From the NCBI GenBank assembly GCA_050943135.1, contig JBMNOP010000005.1, forward strand, positions 160,175 through 224,174: a stretch of 64,000 nucleotides of DNA, written 5' to 3'. Numbering within the stretch: position 1 is the stretch's first letter; each line of letters opens with the position of its first letter. This document shows, piece after piece, positions 1-10,388 of the stretch. The DNA is from RUG695 sp050943135. Lineage in GTDB: Bacteria > Planctomycetota > Planctomycetia > Pirellulales > Thermoguttaceae. Made by a program: the position numbers and the translations under genes. The notes below the pieces were generated by a model. The model was not told the DNA's origin, searched no databases, and saw only the letters and a list, made by a program, of their open reading frames with translations.

Positions 1-1
1 T

Positions 2-277
2 CAGAAGAACGGAGTTCCGCTTCCGACATTCTCGAAGCACACAAGTCAAGGCGATGGTCTTCTGTTTACCATGGTTAAGCATTTTGACCTGTCCCAAACA
101 AAGAGGGCCAAAGCCTCTCGGTTTACGCTGTCTCAATATGGTCTGCCGGAACCGAATTTCGGTGAACCACAACCGACCTTTTTGCGTTATGTGCTTGTTT
201 TTTTGGGAGGAGCACTCGTTCTTTATGCGTTATTTGACGTCTACCAAAAACGACGAACCAACCGAAACACGCAGTAA
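2..277 (+). CDS. C-terminal part of an unidentified membrane protein (5' end outside window)
   Basis: The frame is open from the first bases of the window, so this is the last 91 codons of a longer gene rather than a small gene starting at the internal ATG at 71. The tail has one clear hydrophobic segment (FLRYVLVFLGGALVLYALF) followed by a basic, polar end, as in a protein anchored by a C-terminal membrane helix. I do not recognise the family. It ends 24 nt before the DUF1573 gene on the same strand, so the two are probably co-transcribed. The alternative is a 68-residue membrane peptide starting at 71, but no good ribosome binding site precedes that ATG. Confidence 0.55.
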   Translation, partial: QKNGVPLPTFSKHTSQGDGLLFTMVKHFDLSQTKRAKASRFTLSQYGLPEPNFGEPQPTFLRYVLVFLGGALVLYALFDVYQKRRTNRNTQ

Positions 278-301
278 ACGCGGAATGAAAGGAATCGTCC
301 C

Positions 302-1084
302 ATGAAAAAACAACGTCTGATGTTTGTTGTCGGAGGGGCCTTTCTTTTGGTCCTTATTTTCGCGGTTTTCGATTTTTGGATTGCCGGACGGGGAGCAGGG
401 GGGCCTTGGCCTTTTGGAAAATCCTTTGTGATTTCCCCCACGACGATTGATTTGGGAGATCGGGAGCCGGGAACAAACGAGATCGTAACATTTCACCTGA
501 CGAATCTTTCTAAAAAGGAGATCTCCGTTGTCGGTGAACGATCGGGTTGTTCCTGCGCCTTTTCCGAGAATGTTCCGGTCAGTGCTCAACCGAACGAAAC
601 GATTCATATTAACGTCAGGGTCAGGCTCCCCAAATATGGGTCGTCTTATGATCAGACGATTCTGCTTATGGTCTCGACAAGCAAAGAGCTAGTGTTGAGC
701 CCTGTTCGCGTGACCGCGAAGGTTCCGAACCCGCTGCCGGAGCCGGGGGAAGAGGGTGAAATCGAACCGGCAACCCAATTGATCCCGGAGCCTGAAACCG
801 AGGCGGATACGGAGACGCAAACGGAATCCGACGCCGTGCCGGAGCCGGAGGAGGAAGGTGAAATAGAGCCGACACTCCAAGCAACCCCGGAGTCTGAAAC
901 CGAAACGGACACGGAAACGAAAGTGGAGTCCGACGCCGTGCCGGAGCCGGAGGAGGAGGGTGAAATCGGGCCGTCCATCCAATTGACCCCGGAGCCGGAA
1001 ACCGAGGCGGATGAGGAAACGAACGTGCGGGGTCCGAAGCAATACCGGAGCCGGAGGCGGGGGGTGAACCGGCTGTCGACGTAA
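302..1084 (+). CDS. DUF1573 domain membrane-anchored protein with acidic repeats, frameshifted near its 3' end
   Basis: The start is supported by AAGGA nine bases upstream. Residues about 5-30 form one membrane anchor. Residues about 45-140 match the DUF1573 pattern common in Planctomycetota and Bacteroidota, an Ig-like fold with a DLGDREPG strand and the GERSGCSCAF cysteine segment. The rest is a Pro/Glu/Thr-rich acidic tail built of about 34-residue repeats. The last 20 residues (from NVRGPKQY) turn basic because the fourth repeat carries two extra bases. Read in the shifted frame, the acidic pattern resumes (AIPEPEAGGEPAVDVTED) and stops at 1141-1143. The ancestral protein was therefore about 280 residues. 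The protein is probably exported or periplasmic; its role is unknown. Confidence 0.8.
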   Translation: MKKQRLMFVVGGAFLLVLIFAVFDFWIAGRGAGGPWPFGKSFVISPTTIDLGDREPGTNEIVTFHLTNLSKKEISVVGERSGCSCAFSENVPVSAQPNETIHINVRVRLPKYGSSYDQTILLMVSTSKELVLSPVRVTAKVPNPLPEPGEEGEIEPATQLIPEPETEADTETQTESDAVPEPEEEGEIEPTLQATPESETETDTETKVESDAVPEPEEEGEIGPSIQLTPEPETEADEETNVRGPKQYRSRRRGVNRLST

Positions 1085-1143
1085 CGGAGGATGCCTTCTC
1101 CTTGTCAAGTGAATCGCCTGAGGAAGAAAATCCCGAACAATGA
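737..1143 (+). repeat. 102-nt tandem coding repeats; fourth unit displaced by 2 nt
   Basis: The motif CCGGAGCCG starts at 737, 839, 941 and 1045, giving periods of 102, 102 and 104 nt. The first three units encode in-frame acidic repeats (PEPEEEGEIEP type). The two additional bases lie around 1026-1035, where GTGCGGGGTCCG replaces GTGGAGTCCG of the earlier units. They switch the reading frame of the host gene. Confidence 0.85.
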
Positions 1144-1315
1144 TCTGATTCTCCCCTGCCTGCTGATGGCTGCCGTCACGCTGCCGATGCCCCGAGAGGA
1201 ACCATGGTAAAGAGCTTGGCGGAGCGGAATTGTCGAGAATCATAGGAAGGGTGGTAAAATCAAATTTTCCTCGTCTTCATCGGTAGTCGTTCCTTTCTTG
1301 ATTTTGGGGCAAAAG

Positions 1316-1350
1316 CAAAGCGCAATCGATCTAAAATCAATTGCGCTTTG
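1316..1350 (-). terminator. Rho-independent terminator after the queD-like gene
   Basis: A perfect 11-bp inverted repeat (CAAAGCGCAAT at 1316-1326 and ATTGCGCTTTG at 1340-1350) is followed on the minus strand by CTTTTGCC. It lies 45 nt past the queD stop, which fits termination of minus-strand transcripts. The plus-strand side has no T tract. Confidence 0.75.
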
Positions 1351-1394
1351 TGGGGTGCGTCATCACGTCGGTAGACTGCACGGGATCCTAGCTT

Positions 1395-1961
1395 TTATCC
1401 CTTGCGGTACCCGCACTTGGGGCATACACCGTTTTCATCCAGCGCGATGCCACACAGGGGGCAGCGGTCCACCTCCAGCCGCGACTCATAGCACTCGGAT
1501 GCCTTGTTGTCACCGCTGGAGAAGGTCAGTTTTACGATGTTTAGCTTGTCCTTCAGCAGATCGTACACGATCTTGATCATCCCTTCGACGGTCATGGTTT
1601 CCTTCGTGACAACAAGGCGGCAGTCGGGATACGCGGTCGCCAGCTCCGTCTTAAAGGCGGGCCCTTTCATACTGTTGTTTGGGTGTCCGTCCTTGATACC
1701 CTGTTTCTCGTACACTTCAAGGACCGCGGGCAACAGGGGATCATCTTCTCTGAGAATCAGTGCATGGTCGAAGTTTTTCAGAACACCCCACGCGGTCTTC
1801 CGAATTTCGTTGCAGGGAAAGACCATGTTGACGCCCATGTTGACAGAACCCTCTACTTCGATGGTAAGGATCCCGGTGTGTCCGTGCAGATACTGTGCCT
1901 CACCCTTAAAGCCATAAAAGCGATGCGCGTATTGCAGTTCGAGTGTGGTAATGCTTCTCAT
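1395..1961 (-). CDS. queD: QueD/6-pyruvoyl-tetrahydropterin synthase-like protein with C-terminal zinc ribbon
   Basis: This is a 188-residue member of the 6-pyruvoyltetrahydropterin synthase/QueD fold. Zinc ligands are His13, His26 and His28 (YAHRF and LHGHTG), and FDHALIL sits at 64-70. Classical QueD makes 6-carboxytetrahydropterin from GTP-derived dihydroneopterin triphosphate for queuosine synthesis. Two features are odd. The catalytic Cys normally four residues before the HGH motif is replaced by Ala22, with Glu21 next to it, and the protein ends in a zinc ribbon (Cys167, 170, 180, 183). It may therefore use a related substrate, and the symbol is a family label only. AAGGAG precedes the ATG. 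The upstream neighbour on the same strand is a Fur-type regulator. Confidence 0.8.
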   Translation of the reverse strand: MRSITTLELQYAHRFYGFKGEAQYLHGHTGILTIEVEGSVNMGVNMVFPCNEIRKTAWGVLKNFDHALILREDDPLLPAVLEVYEKQGIKDGHPNNSMKGPAFKTELATAYPDCRLVVTKETMTVEGMIKIVYDLLKDKLNIVKLTFSSGDNKASECYESRLEVDRCPLCGIALDENGVCPKCGYRKG

Positions 1962-2000
1962 CTTGTTTCTCCTTGTTCTCCTTAAATGTTATGGGTAATT

Positions 2001-2047
2001 ACGGGTTTTTCGCACCGGTATGTGGACTTCTCAAAAACCGGGAGAAG
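2001..2047 (-). promoter_or_regulatory. Possible switching RNA structure in the queD leader
   Basis: On the minus strand a 6-bp hairpin (CTTCTC/GAGAAG, 2027-2047) has the loop CCGGTTTTT. Two downstream segments can pair with that loop: ACCGG (2015-2019) with CCGGT, and AAAAACC (2004-2010) with GGTTTTT. The two pairings share loop bases, so they exclude each other. It lies about 40-85 nt before the queD ATG. It does not match the preQ1 riboswitch consensus I know. The structure is inferred from complementarity only. Confidence 0.35.
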
Positions 2048-2049
2048 CC

Positions 2050-2078
2050 ATTGTTCTCCACCTGAAAGGGAGTGTCAA
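2050..2078 (-). promoter_or_regulatory. Possible promoter for the queD-like gene
   Basis: On the minus strand TTGACA (2073-2078) is separated by 17 nt from AACAAT (2050-2055). The -35 is perfect and the -10 matches four of six positions. It would start transcription just before the pairing region at 2001-2047. Confidence 0.4.
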
Positions 2079-2228
2079 CATTTACACAAAGGGATTTTAA
2101 CCGTTCAGCCGCCGCAGCCGCTGATTTCTCAGCCTCCTATACCGCGCCGCACCGGTTACAACACTCCGCATAAATCTCTCCCATTTCCGTCGTGGAAACT
2201 TGATTCCATTATGCTTTCCCTTGTTTGC

Positions 2229-2621
2229 TCAGGTTTCCTTTTTGCATTCAGCACAGACGCCTTTGAAAACGAGGTCATACCCGCTGAATTCGAAGCCATG
2301 AGCGTCTTTGATCTTTTTTCCCAAATCCGGAATGTAGTCCATATCCACATCAAAAACTTTGCCGCAGCGGAGACACCTCGCATGGTAGTGGTCGTCGCAA
2401 CGGTGATCGTAGTGGTTCGCGCAGCTTGGAATCTCTCGGTTACGGATGTCTCCGCTCTCTGCCAACTTATTCAGGTTCCGATACACCGTTCCGCGGCTGA
2501 TCGTTGGATGTCGACGGGAGACTTCCGCATAGACCTCGTCTGCCGTTGGGTGGCAGCGGAGCTTGCGTACCGCCTCCAATATCATCGTGCGCTGAATGGT
2601 ATTTCGTTTTGTCGTGGTCAT
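2229..2621 (-). CDS. Fur/PerR family metal-dependent transcriptional repressor
   Basis: The 130-residue length is typical of Fur-family repressors. The N-terminal winged helix includes HPTADEVY and the recognition region ISRGTVYRNLNKL (41-53). The dimerisation part has the His-rich metal site (DDHYHARC) and a structural zinc site of two CxxC pairs, Cys83/86 and Cys123/126. Such proteins repress iron-uptake or peroxide-defence genes; the spacing looks PerR-like, but the sequence does not decide between Fur, PerR and Zur. TAGGAGG precedes the ATG, and a consensus sigma-70 promoter lies directly upstream. A queD-like gene follows 267 nt downstream behind its own probable promoter, so the two are neighbours rather than a clear operon. 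Confidence 0.9.
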   Translation of the reverse strand: MTTTKRNTIQRTMILEAVRKLRCHPTADEVYAEVSRRHPTISRGTVYRNLNKLAESGDIRNREIPSCANHYDHRCDDHYHARCLRCGKVFDVDMDYIPDLGKKIKDAHGFEFSGYDLVFKGVCAECKKET

Positions 2622-2654
2622 CGCCTCCTAAATCGAAACATTGTCCTTTTCAGG

Positions 2655-2683
2655 ATTATATACTAATAAGAACTATGTGTCAA
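2655..2683 (-). promoter_or_regulatory. Perfect-consensus sigma-70 promoter of the fur-like gene
   Basis: On the minus strand TTGACA (2678-2683), a 17-nt spacer and TATAAT (2655-2660) match the housekeeping promoter consensus at every position. An AT-rich imperfect dyad (TTAT/ATAA arms) overlaps the -10 and could be an autoregulatory Fur/PerR box, but the match to known boxes is weak. Confidence 0.85.
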
Positions 2684-3673
2684 GTATCCTTGAGTGGTTT
2701 TTTGAAATTTTTCCATAAACGTCGCACTTTTTCGTTGTTTCACTTGCCATTCTGTGCCGTTTCCCGCTGTATGGGGCGGTCGGAGGGAAGGAGAAGTGTC
2801 CCTTGGCGATCGCAAACTCTATGCGGCCGGCGTTGGGGCTGCGTCGGTCCGTCGGCACTCACCGGGGGTTTGGCGGCGTATGTGGTCAGCCTATTCTTCA
2901 ATGTCGATGTTGTGATGCGGATATGAGAGTCGGGTCTTTCTTGTCAAACCGGGTGTCGATGGTCTTTTTGGTCTCGGTTAGCCCAGCCCTCCTCAACATT
3001 CTTTCCATGCCGCAGTCGCGCAAAAGGGGCATTTTTCGGGTGTTGGGGAATTTATCGGAACCGGAGCGAATACGACGAAGCCGAGGCAAAGGATGCCAAA
3101 AATTTGATCGGATTCGGTATGCCGGTCGCCTGTTCGATGAGCAATCCGCATAGGATCCCGGGCGCTCATCGGGTATCAGTCGGTTGGGATGTTCAATAAC
3201 CGCAACGATACGATTTGGCAGACGTCAAATCGCGTTTTGCGAACCCGGTTAACAATGTCCGGGGCGGTGTGTACGTAACGATCCACGAAGAGGGTAGACA
3301 CAATACCCGGACAAAGGCACAACGGGACTGTCATATTGCCGGATGGCTATTGTGCCGGCGACGCGGGCGTTTTGCCTTGCCGCGCGATGATCCCGCGCTG
3401 GACCGGCCGCAAAAAAGGACTTCCTGATCTTTCCGCTGCCGACTTTCCCGTTCCCAGCCGCTCTTTTGTTCCGCGCCTGCTCTGGCATTAAGGGTTGAGG
3501 CGCTTCTGTTTCTCCTTGTTTCCTTTACGGCGCTCCCTCCGGCGGCTCTTTAATCCGCGCGCCCGGGGTGGCGCTTGCCTGTCTTCCGAAAACGTGGCGA
3601 ACCCGAGGAGGGAAACGCGCTTTTCCCCTCTTTTTTGCCGGTTCGCCCGCCCGGCCGCGGCCGCTCTTCCCCC
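2684..3673. other. About 1 kb with no convincing gene
   Basis: Frames in this stretch are short and none gives a recognisable protein. One plus-strand stretch (3059-3199) reads NRSEYDEAEAKDAKNLIGFG and runs to a stop with protein-like composition but no start codon or binding site, so it may be the tail of a decayed gene. I saw no RNase P, tmRNA or SRP RNA signature. The last 200 bases are GC-rich and end at the ppdK promoter. Confidence 0.5.
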
Positions 3674-3701
3674 TTGACGCTTTTGCCGCTTACCGTAGAA
3701 T
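3674..3701 (+). promoter_or_regulatory. Probable ppdK promoter
   Basis: TTGACG (3674-3679), a 16-nt spacer and TAGAAT (3696-3701) form a good sigma-70 type promoter. It implies a leader of about 145 nt that contains a small GC-rich hairpin (GGGGC/GCCCC, near 3749-3763). Confidence 0.6.
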
Positions 3702-3854
3702 GATAGAGTGATTTTTGCGGTTTTTTTCCGTGTAAGGTTATAAGGGGCTCCTTGCCCCCGTTTACGAGAATTTTATGATAACAGGCCGTTTGGGCGTTCC
3801 TCGGTAGGGCACGCCGGGCGGTCGTCCACCACACCAGATAGGGGTTTCTTTATT

Positions 3855-6554
<2,700 letters not shown>

Positions 6555-6604
6555 TTCTTCGGTCTGTTTGGCGCCCGTCATGCGGGCGCCCCCTAACCAA
6601 TGAG

Positions 6605-6657
6605 AAAGAGCGGAAGGAATCGACAACGACGTTGCCTTTTCCTTTCGCTCTTTTTTT
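6605..6657 (+). terminator. Rho-independent terminator after ppdK
   Basis: A long stem (AAAGAGCGGAAGGAA at 6605-6619 with TTCCTTTCGCTCTTT at 6639-6653) runs into seven Ts. A second perfect 8-bp hairpin (GGCGCCCG/CGGGCGCC, 6570-6590) lies just before it without a T tract. Confidence 0.85.
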
Positions 6658-6750
6658 GTGAGGTAAGGCGAGGTCCCGTCCTCATGAAGTACCGCCCGGC
6701 GCGCTGTTTCATGCCTCCGGGTTTCCGTTTTCGCCGAAAGGGTTTTCATC

Positions 6751-7272
6751 ATGCCGTGCCTCTTTCCCCGGTACCGCGCCGAACGCGTGACCGATCTGAC
6801 GCCTCGCCGACTCGAGCGGCTCGGGATTCGAGCGCTTTTGCTCGACGTCGACTGCACGCTGAAACGCTACTCCCAGCCGATGCCGGAACAAGATATTCTC
6901 GACTGGCTTACCGAGCTTCGAGAAGCCGGGTTTTTTCTCTGCCTGGTCTCGAACGGAAAAGAAGGCCGCATTTCCCGTACCGCATCCGAGCTCGGGCTTC
7001 CGTATATCGCACTGGCGCTGAAGCCGTTTCCGAACGGGTGCCTGCGCGCGTTGAAAAGGCATTCTCTTTCCGCTCGAGAGACGGCGATGGTCGGCGACCA
7101 GCTTTTTGCCGACATCCTTGCGGGGAATCTTGCCGGTCTTACAACGATTCTTGTCACGCCGATTCATCCGGAAGAGGAGCATTTTTATACTCGGATCAAA
7201 CGTCCGCTCGAAAAGTTTCTCCTCTTTTTCCGTCACGGCGACGATCGCCCGTTTTGCGGCGGAGAAGACTAA
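6751..7272 (+). CDS. yqeG: YqeG-family HAD IIIA phosphatase
   Basis: This 173-residue protein has all four HAD motifs: DVDCTL with Asp32 and Asp34 as nucleophile and acid, the VSNG motif with Ser67, Lys91 in LKPFP, and VGDQLFADILAGN with Asp116 and Asp121. The short form without a cap domain and the position of the motifs fit the YqeG/phosphatidylglycerophosphatase-like group. In some lineages these act on phosphatidylglycerol phosphate, but the substrate here cannot be told. The gene lies alone, downstream of the ppdK terminator and convergent with the large exported-protein gene. Confidence 0.85.
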   Translation: MPCLFPRYRAERVTDLTPRRLERLGIRALLLDVDCTLKRYSQPMPEQDILDWLTELREAGFFLCLVSNGKEGRISRTASELGLPYIALALKPFPNGCLRALKRHSLSARETAMVGDQLFADILAGNLAGLTTILVTPIHPEEEHFYTRIKRPLEKFLLFFRHGDDRPFCGGED

Positions 7273-7409
7273 ACGACCAAAATCGAAAAGAGGAGTCACG
7301 CGATCTTGTTTTTCGTATCCCCCGACGCCTCTTCCGAAGCCGTGGTCCAGGTGAGGGCAGACCCGCCGGGGAGGGGTGATTTTCGTGTTGCGCGCTGCCC
7401 GACCTCTTG

Positions 7410-10112
7410 CTATTTGATCCCCAGGTGCCCGGCTTGCCACGCCTCGATCGCTTCGAGGACTTCGGAAGTCAGATACTGGTCGAGTTCCGGCTCGTTTTCC
7501 GTGGCGTTGTAGCGGTCGTAAAGACGCTGGACATCGGGTCGGTCAAGAAGGAGTCCATACTTTTCGAGATGACGGCGGAACAAATCAAGACACTCTTCCC
7601 GCTCCGAAGGGTCGGCCGAGGAATCGCCGACCAGGTCGCCGAGCAGGTTTTGGATATGGATCGAAGGAATCGAGAGGGCGATCTCACTCTGTTCCGGCGT
7701 ATTCCCTGCCAAAAGTCGGAAGAATTCTTTGCGGACTTCCCCGGAATCCCCCGGCCAGGGGCCGGAAAAAATTTTGAGGATGTCCGGGCCGCGAAGCAAT
7801 AGTCCGTAGCGGCCGATATGTTCGCGCAACGCGTCCAGATAAAGTCTGCGGGTGTCGGCATCGAAACGGTTGTCGAAGATGAGCAGACTCAGGGTGACCT
7901 GAATCAACTTGTCCGGAACCGTCATGGCGAAATCGATCCCCTGCCGTGTCAATGCCGGGGTGACCAGGTACCGGTGCGCCAGGTCTTCCAAATCCTCGCA
8001 TCGGTAGAGGTCCCCGTTTATTTCGCGTAACCGGGTCAGGAGGGATAGTGCTTCTTTCGCCTGCTCAAACCGCACATCGGCCGGAACCTGACGCGGGTCG
8101 GTTTTGTCGAAGAGTTCTCCGATCAGGCGGGTTCCCGAATCGTTGTCGAACGGAATGATCGAGACCAGCACATTCGGTTCCCCTTCGCCATAACGACGGG
8201 CCTGTTCTTTCCGGGTATCGTCTTCGAAGGCGATCAGCATCGGGATGTCTCCGGTTCGGTAATCGGCTGCCAGGGCTTGGGCGACGGTGCGCAGGTCCGG
8301 AGTTTTGACATCGGAACGAGCGACGATGAATTCAACGTCGGCGTCATTTTGGGCTTTCGTCAGAATATCGCGCCCGGTTCCCGCCGGTGTTGTGATGACG
8401 CCTCCGTCGGCAACATAGCCGCCGACCAGGTTGATCGTCTCCATGTCGGGGGCAGCCACGATCGCGCGGCGTTTCCCCAGCGACGAGGTGAACCAGATCA
8501 GTGATGAGGTCACCGCGCTCGAACCGGGGTAGGAGACCGCCGGGGCCAGGGTGACAATCGTCTTGAGTGCGGCAAACCGGAGACGACGGTCGCGCGAAAC
8601 CGCGGCACGTACGAGGTCGGCCGGTCCTCGATCTCCGATACAGAGAGAGGCGTCTCCCAGTTCGCCCAAAAGGATCGCGGGGATAATCCCTCCCTTCTCG
8701 TGCTGCGTCTCCAGCGCGAACCGGAGCGCCGCGGTACAGTCGGTCGCGGTCAGGTCGGGGTAGAGTTCTCGAAAGGCCGCGGTATCGGCCGGCGCGTCGA
8801 GACCGCCGCGATAAAGAATCGATTCGGCTGCGGCAACCTGGGCCGCGGCACGAATCTGCGCATTTTCCGGATCGAGAAGCGAGGCGTCCCGAAGTTCCCG
8901 AACCGCAAGTTCCCGCAGCGCCGTTTCGGCCGGAACCGTTTCCCGAACCGTTCGGCCGTCCTCGTTTTCGATCCAGAGCGGATATTCTCCGTCAACGGTG
9001 TTCGGAAGGACGATTTTCCCTTCATAGTAGGCCATTCCGCGCCGATAAGCCGACTGCGCCCCTTCGGCGGGGGTTGGAACGGTTCCGGTCTGCGCCCGGA
9101 TGACCCGCTCTAACGTCTGTCGTGATTCCGGCGAGAGGTTTTCGCTGTAATACCGAACCAAAAGGGGAGTGATTTTTGGCAGTTCACCACTTGCTTCCAA
9201 GATCGGAGCCAGTAGGCGAAGCCGCGACTCGTCGCAGGTACGGCAGCGTTCCAGAATTCCTTCCGAGGCGAAGATTCCCCCGCGTGCGATAAGGTCGGCC
9301 GCGCGAGCGCTTTCCCCCTCATCACCCGACTCGAGCTTCTGCAGAAGGAAGTCGAACGAATCGGGATAACCGCGCTTAAGGTCTGCCAGAGCTGCGGCAC
9401 GAATCTCGGGCGACCGGGCGCCGGCCCGCTCGAAACCTTCCTGAATGCGGACAGGGTCGCGCCACGCTTTTTTTGCCTCTTCCAAGGTTTTGTGGGCCAC
9501 CACTCTACCCGTTTCGCCAACCACCGGATTGTGGACGAAAGCGATCAGCTTGTCTTCTCCCAGCCGGTCGATCACCGCGGCGTAGTCGGCCGGGTCCCCT
9601 TCGGCTTCAAGCGCTTTCTGTGCCAAGAGCCTGCCGAACTCGGGGCGCCCGACCCGTGAGATGCAAACCGCGGCTTCGATCAGTTCCGGAGCTGTTTCCG
9701 GACGGTTGGAGAGCAGAATCTTTTCGGCCGGGGTCATTGTTTTATAGAAATCCTCTTCCGTCATTTCGGAAGGATCCTTTTCGTCGGGACGCTCGTAGAT
9801 GAGTTTTCCCCTATCGTCGATGATCGGGATATCGACCCCTTTGCGGGTCCGGAAAAATCGGGTGGGAAGTTCCGGACTGACCGCGGTCAGCGGGTCGGCC
9901 GACCCCGCTTTCAGGGGCTCTTTCGGCCGTTCGGCGATAGTATCGGTTTCGGCATCTTCCCCGGCAAAGGGGTCATCAGCCGCTGCGGTCGGTATGACCG
10001 CCCTGCCGAGAAGCAGAAGCCCCGTTGCCAAGATTGCCAACAGGAGAAGCATTCTTCGACTGCGCCCTGTTTCCGAAGTCTTCGCGAGAAGAGCGTATGG
10101 GAGCATTTTCAT
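7410..10112 (-). CDS. Large exported HEAT-like protein with a receiver-like segment
   Basis: The 900-residue product begins with a signal sequence or anchor (MLLLLAILATGLLLLGRAV) ending near TAAADDPF. Long helical stretches look like degenerate HEAT repeats, for example SPEIRAAALADLKRGYP and RLRFAALKTIVTLAP. Between them, around residues 530-660, is an alternating strand/helix segment (RAIVAAPDMETINLVGGYV, then EFIVARSDVKTPDLR and IPMLIAFEDD). It resembles a response-regulator receiver fold without a clear acidic pocket. The start is ATG at 10112, preceded by AAAGG; a TTG two codons earlier is possible. I do not recognise a named family. It is probably a lineage-specific protein anchored or secreted outside the cytoplasm. 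Confidence 0.8.
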   Translation of the reverse strand: MKMLPYALLAKTSETGRSRRMLLLLAILATGLLLLGRAVIPTAAADDPFAGEDAETDTIAERPKEPLKAGSADPLTAVSPELPTRFFRTRKGVDIPIIDDRGKLIYERPDEKDPSEMTEEDFYKTMTPAEKILLSNRPETAPELIEAAVCISRVGRPEFGRLLAQKALEAEGDPADYAAVIDRLGEDKLIAFVHNPVVGETGRVVAHKTLEEAKKAWRDPVRIQEGFERAGARSPEIRAAALADLKRGYPDSFDFLLQKLESGDEGESARAADLIARGGIFASEGILERCRTCDESRLRLLAPILEASGELPKITPLLVRYYSENLSPESRQTLERVIRAQTGTVPTPAEGAQSAYRRGMAYYEGKIVLPNTVDGEYPLWIENEDGRTVRETVPAETALRELAVRELRDASLLDPENAQIRAAAQVAAAESILYRGGLDAPADTAAFRELYPDLTATDCTAALRFALETQHEKGGIIPAILLGELGDASLCIGDRGPADLVRAAVSRDRRLRFAALKTIVTLAPAVSYPGSSAVTSSLIWFTSSLGKRRAIVAAPDMETINLVGGYVADGGVITTPAGTGRDILTKAQNDADVEFIVARSDVKTPDLRTVAQALAADYRTGDIPMLIAFEDDTRKEQARRYGEGEPNVLVSIIPFDNDSGTRLIGELFDKTDPRQVPADVRFEQAKEALSLLTRLREINGDLYRCEDLEDLAHRYLVTPALTRQGIDFAMTVPDKLIQVTLSLLIFDNRFDADTRRLYLDALREHIGRYGLLLRGPDILKIFSGPWPGDSGEVRKEFFRLLAGNTPEQSEIALSIPSIHIQNLLGDLVGDSSADPSEREECLDLFRRHLEKYGLLLDRPDVQRLYDRYNATENEPELDQYLTSEVLEAIEAWQAGHLGIK

Positions 10113-10301
10113 TGCCAAACCTTTTATTCAGAGAACCGTTCGGTACCGGGATTTTAGCTTTTCCCAAGAGGCCAAAGGGGAGAACGCCGAGGGTGACGGG
10201 ATACTAACATATCTGTTAAAAAAAACAAGTGAAAATAGGAAAGATAGGCTTGCGTTGTCTCCTTTTTTCATCACAAGTCGGTGTGAATGAAGATCGGGGC
10301 C

Positions 10302-10328
10302 TTGCCATTTTCCCATATTTTGTATTAA
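10302..10328 (+). promoter_or_regulatory. Possible thiL promoter
   Basis: TTGCCA (10302-10307) and TATTAA (10323-10328) with a 15-nt spacer lie in an AT-rich patch about 60 nt before the thiL start. The short spacer makes this a weak call. Confidence 0.3.
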
Positions 10329-10388
10329 ATATCATTTGATTTCGTGAAAGACCAAGAGTCCGGAAAGCCCCCCGAAGGAAACCGTACG

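Noticed and set aside
2001..2047. Known preQ1 riboswitch in the queD leader
   Set aside because: The consensus stem and A-rich tail of preQ1-I are not present; I list it only as an unassigned structure.
6600..7379. 259-codon open frame on the plus strand over the yqeG gene
   Set aside because: Another frame of the same strand carries all four HAD motifs; this one is a shadow of it.
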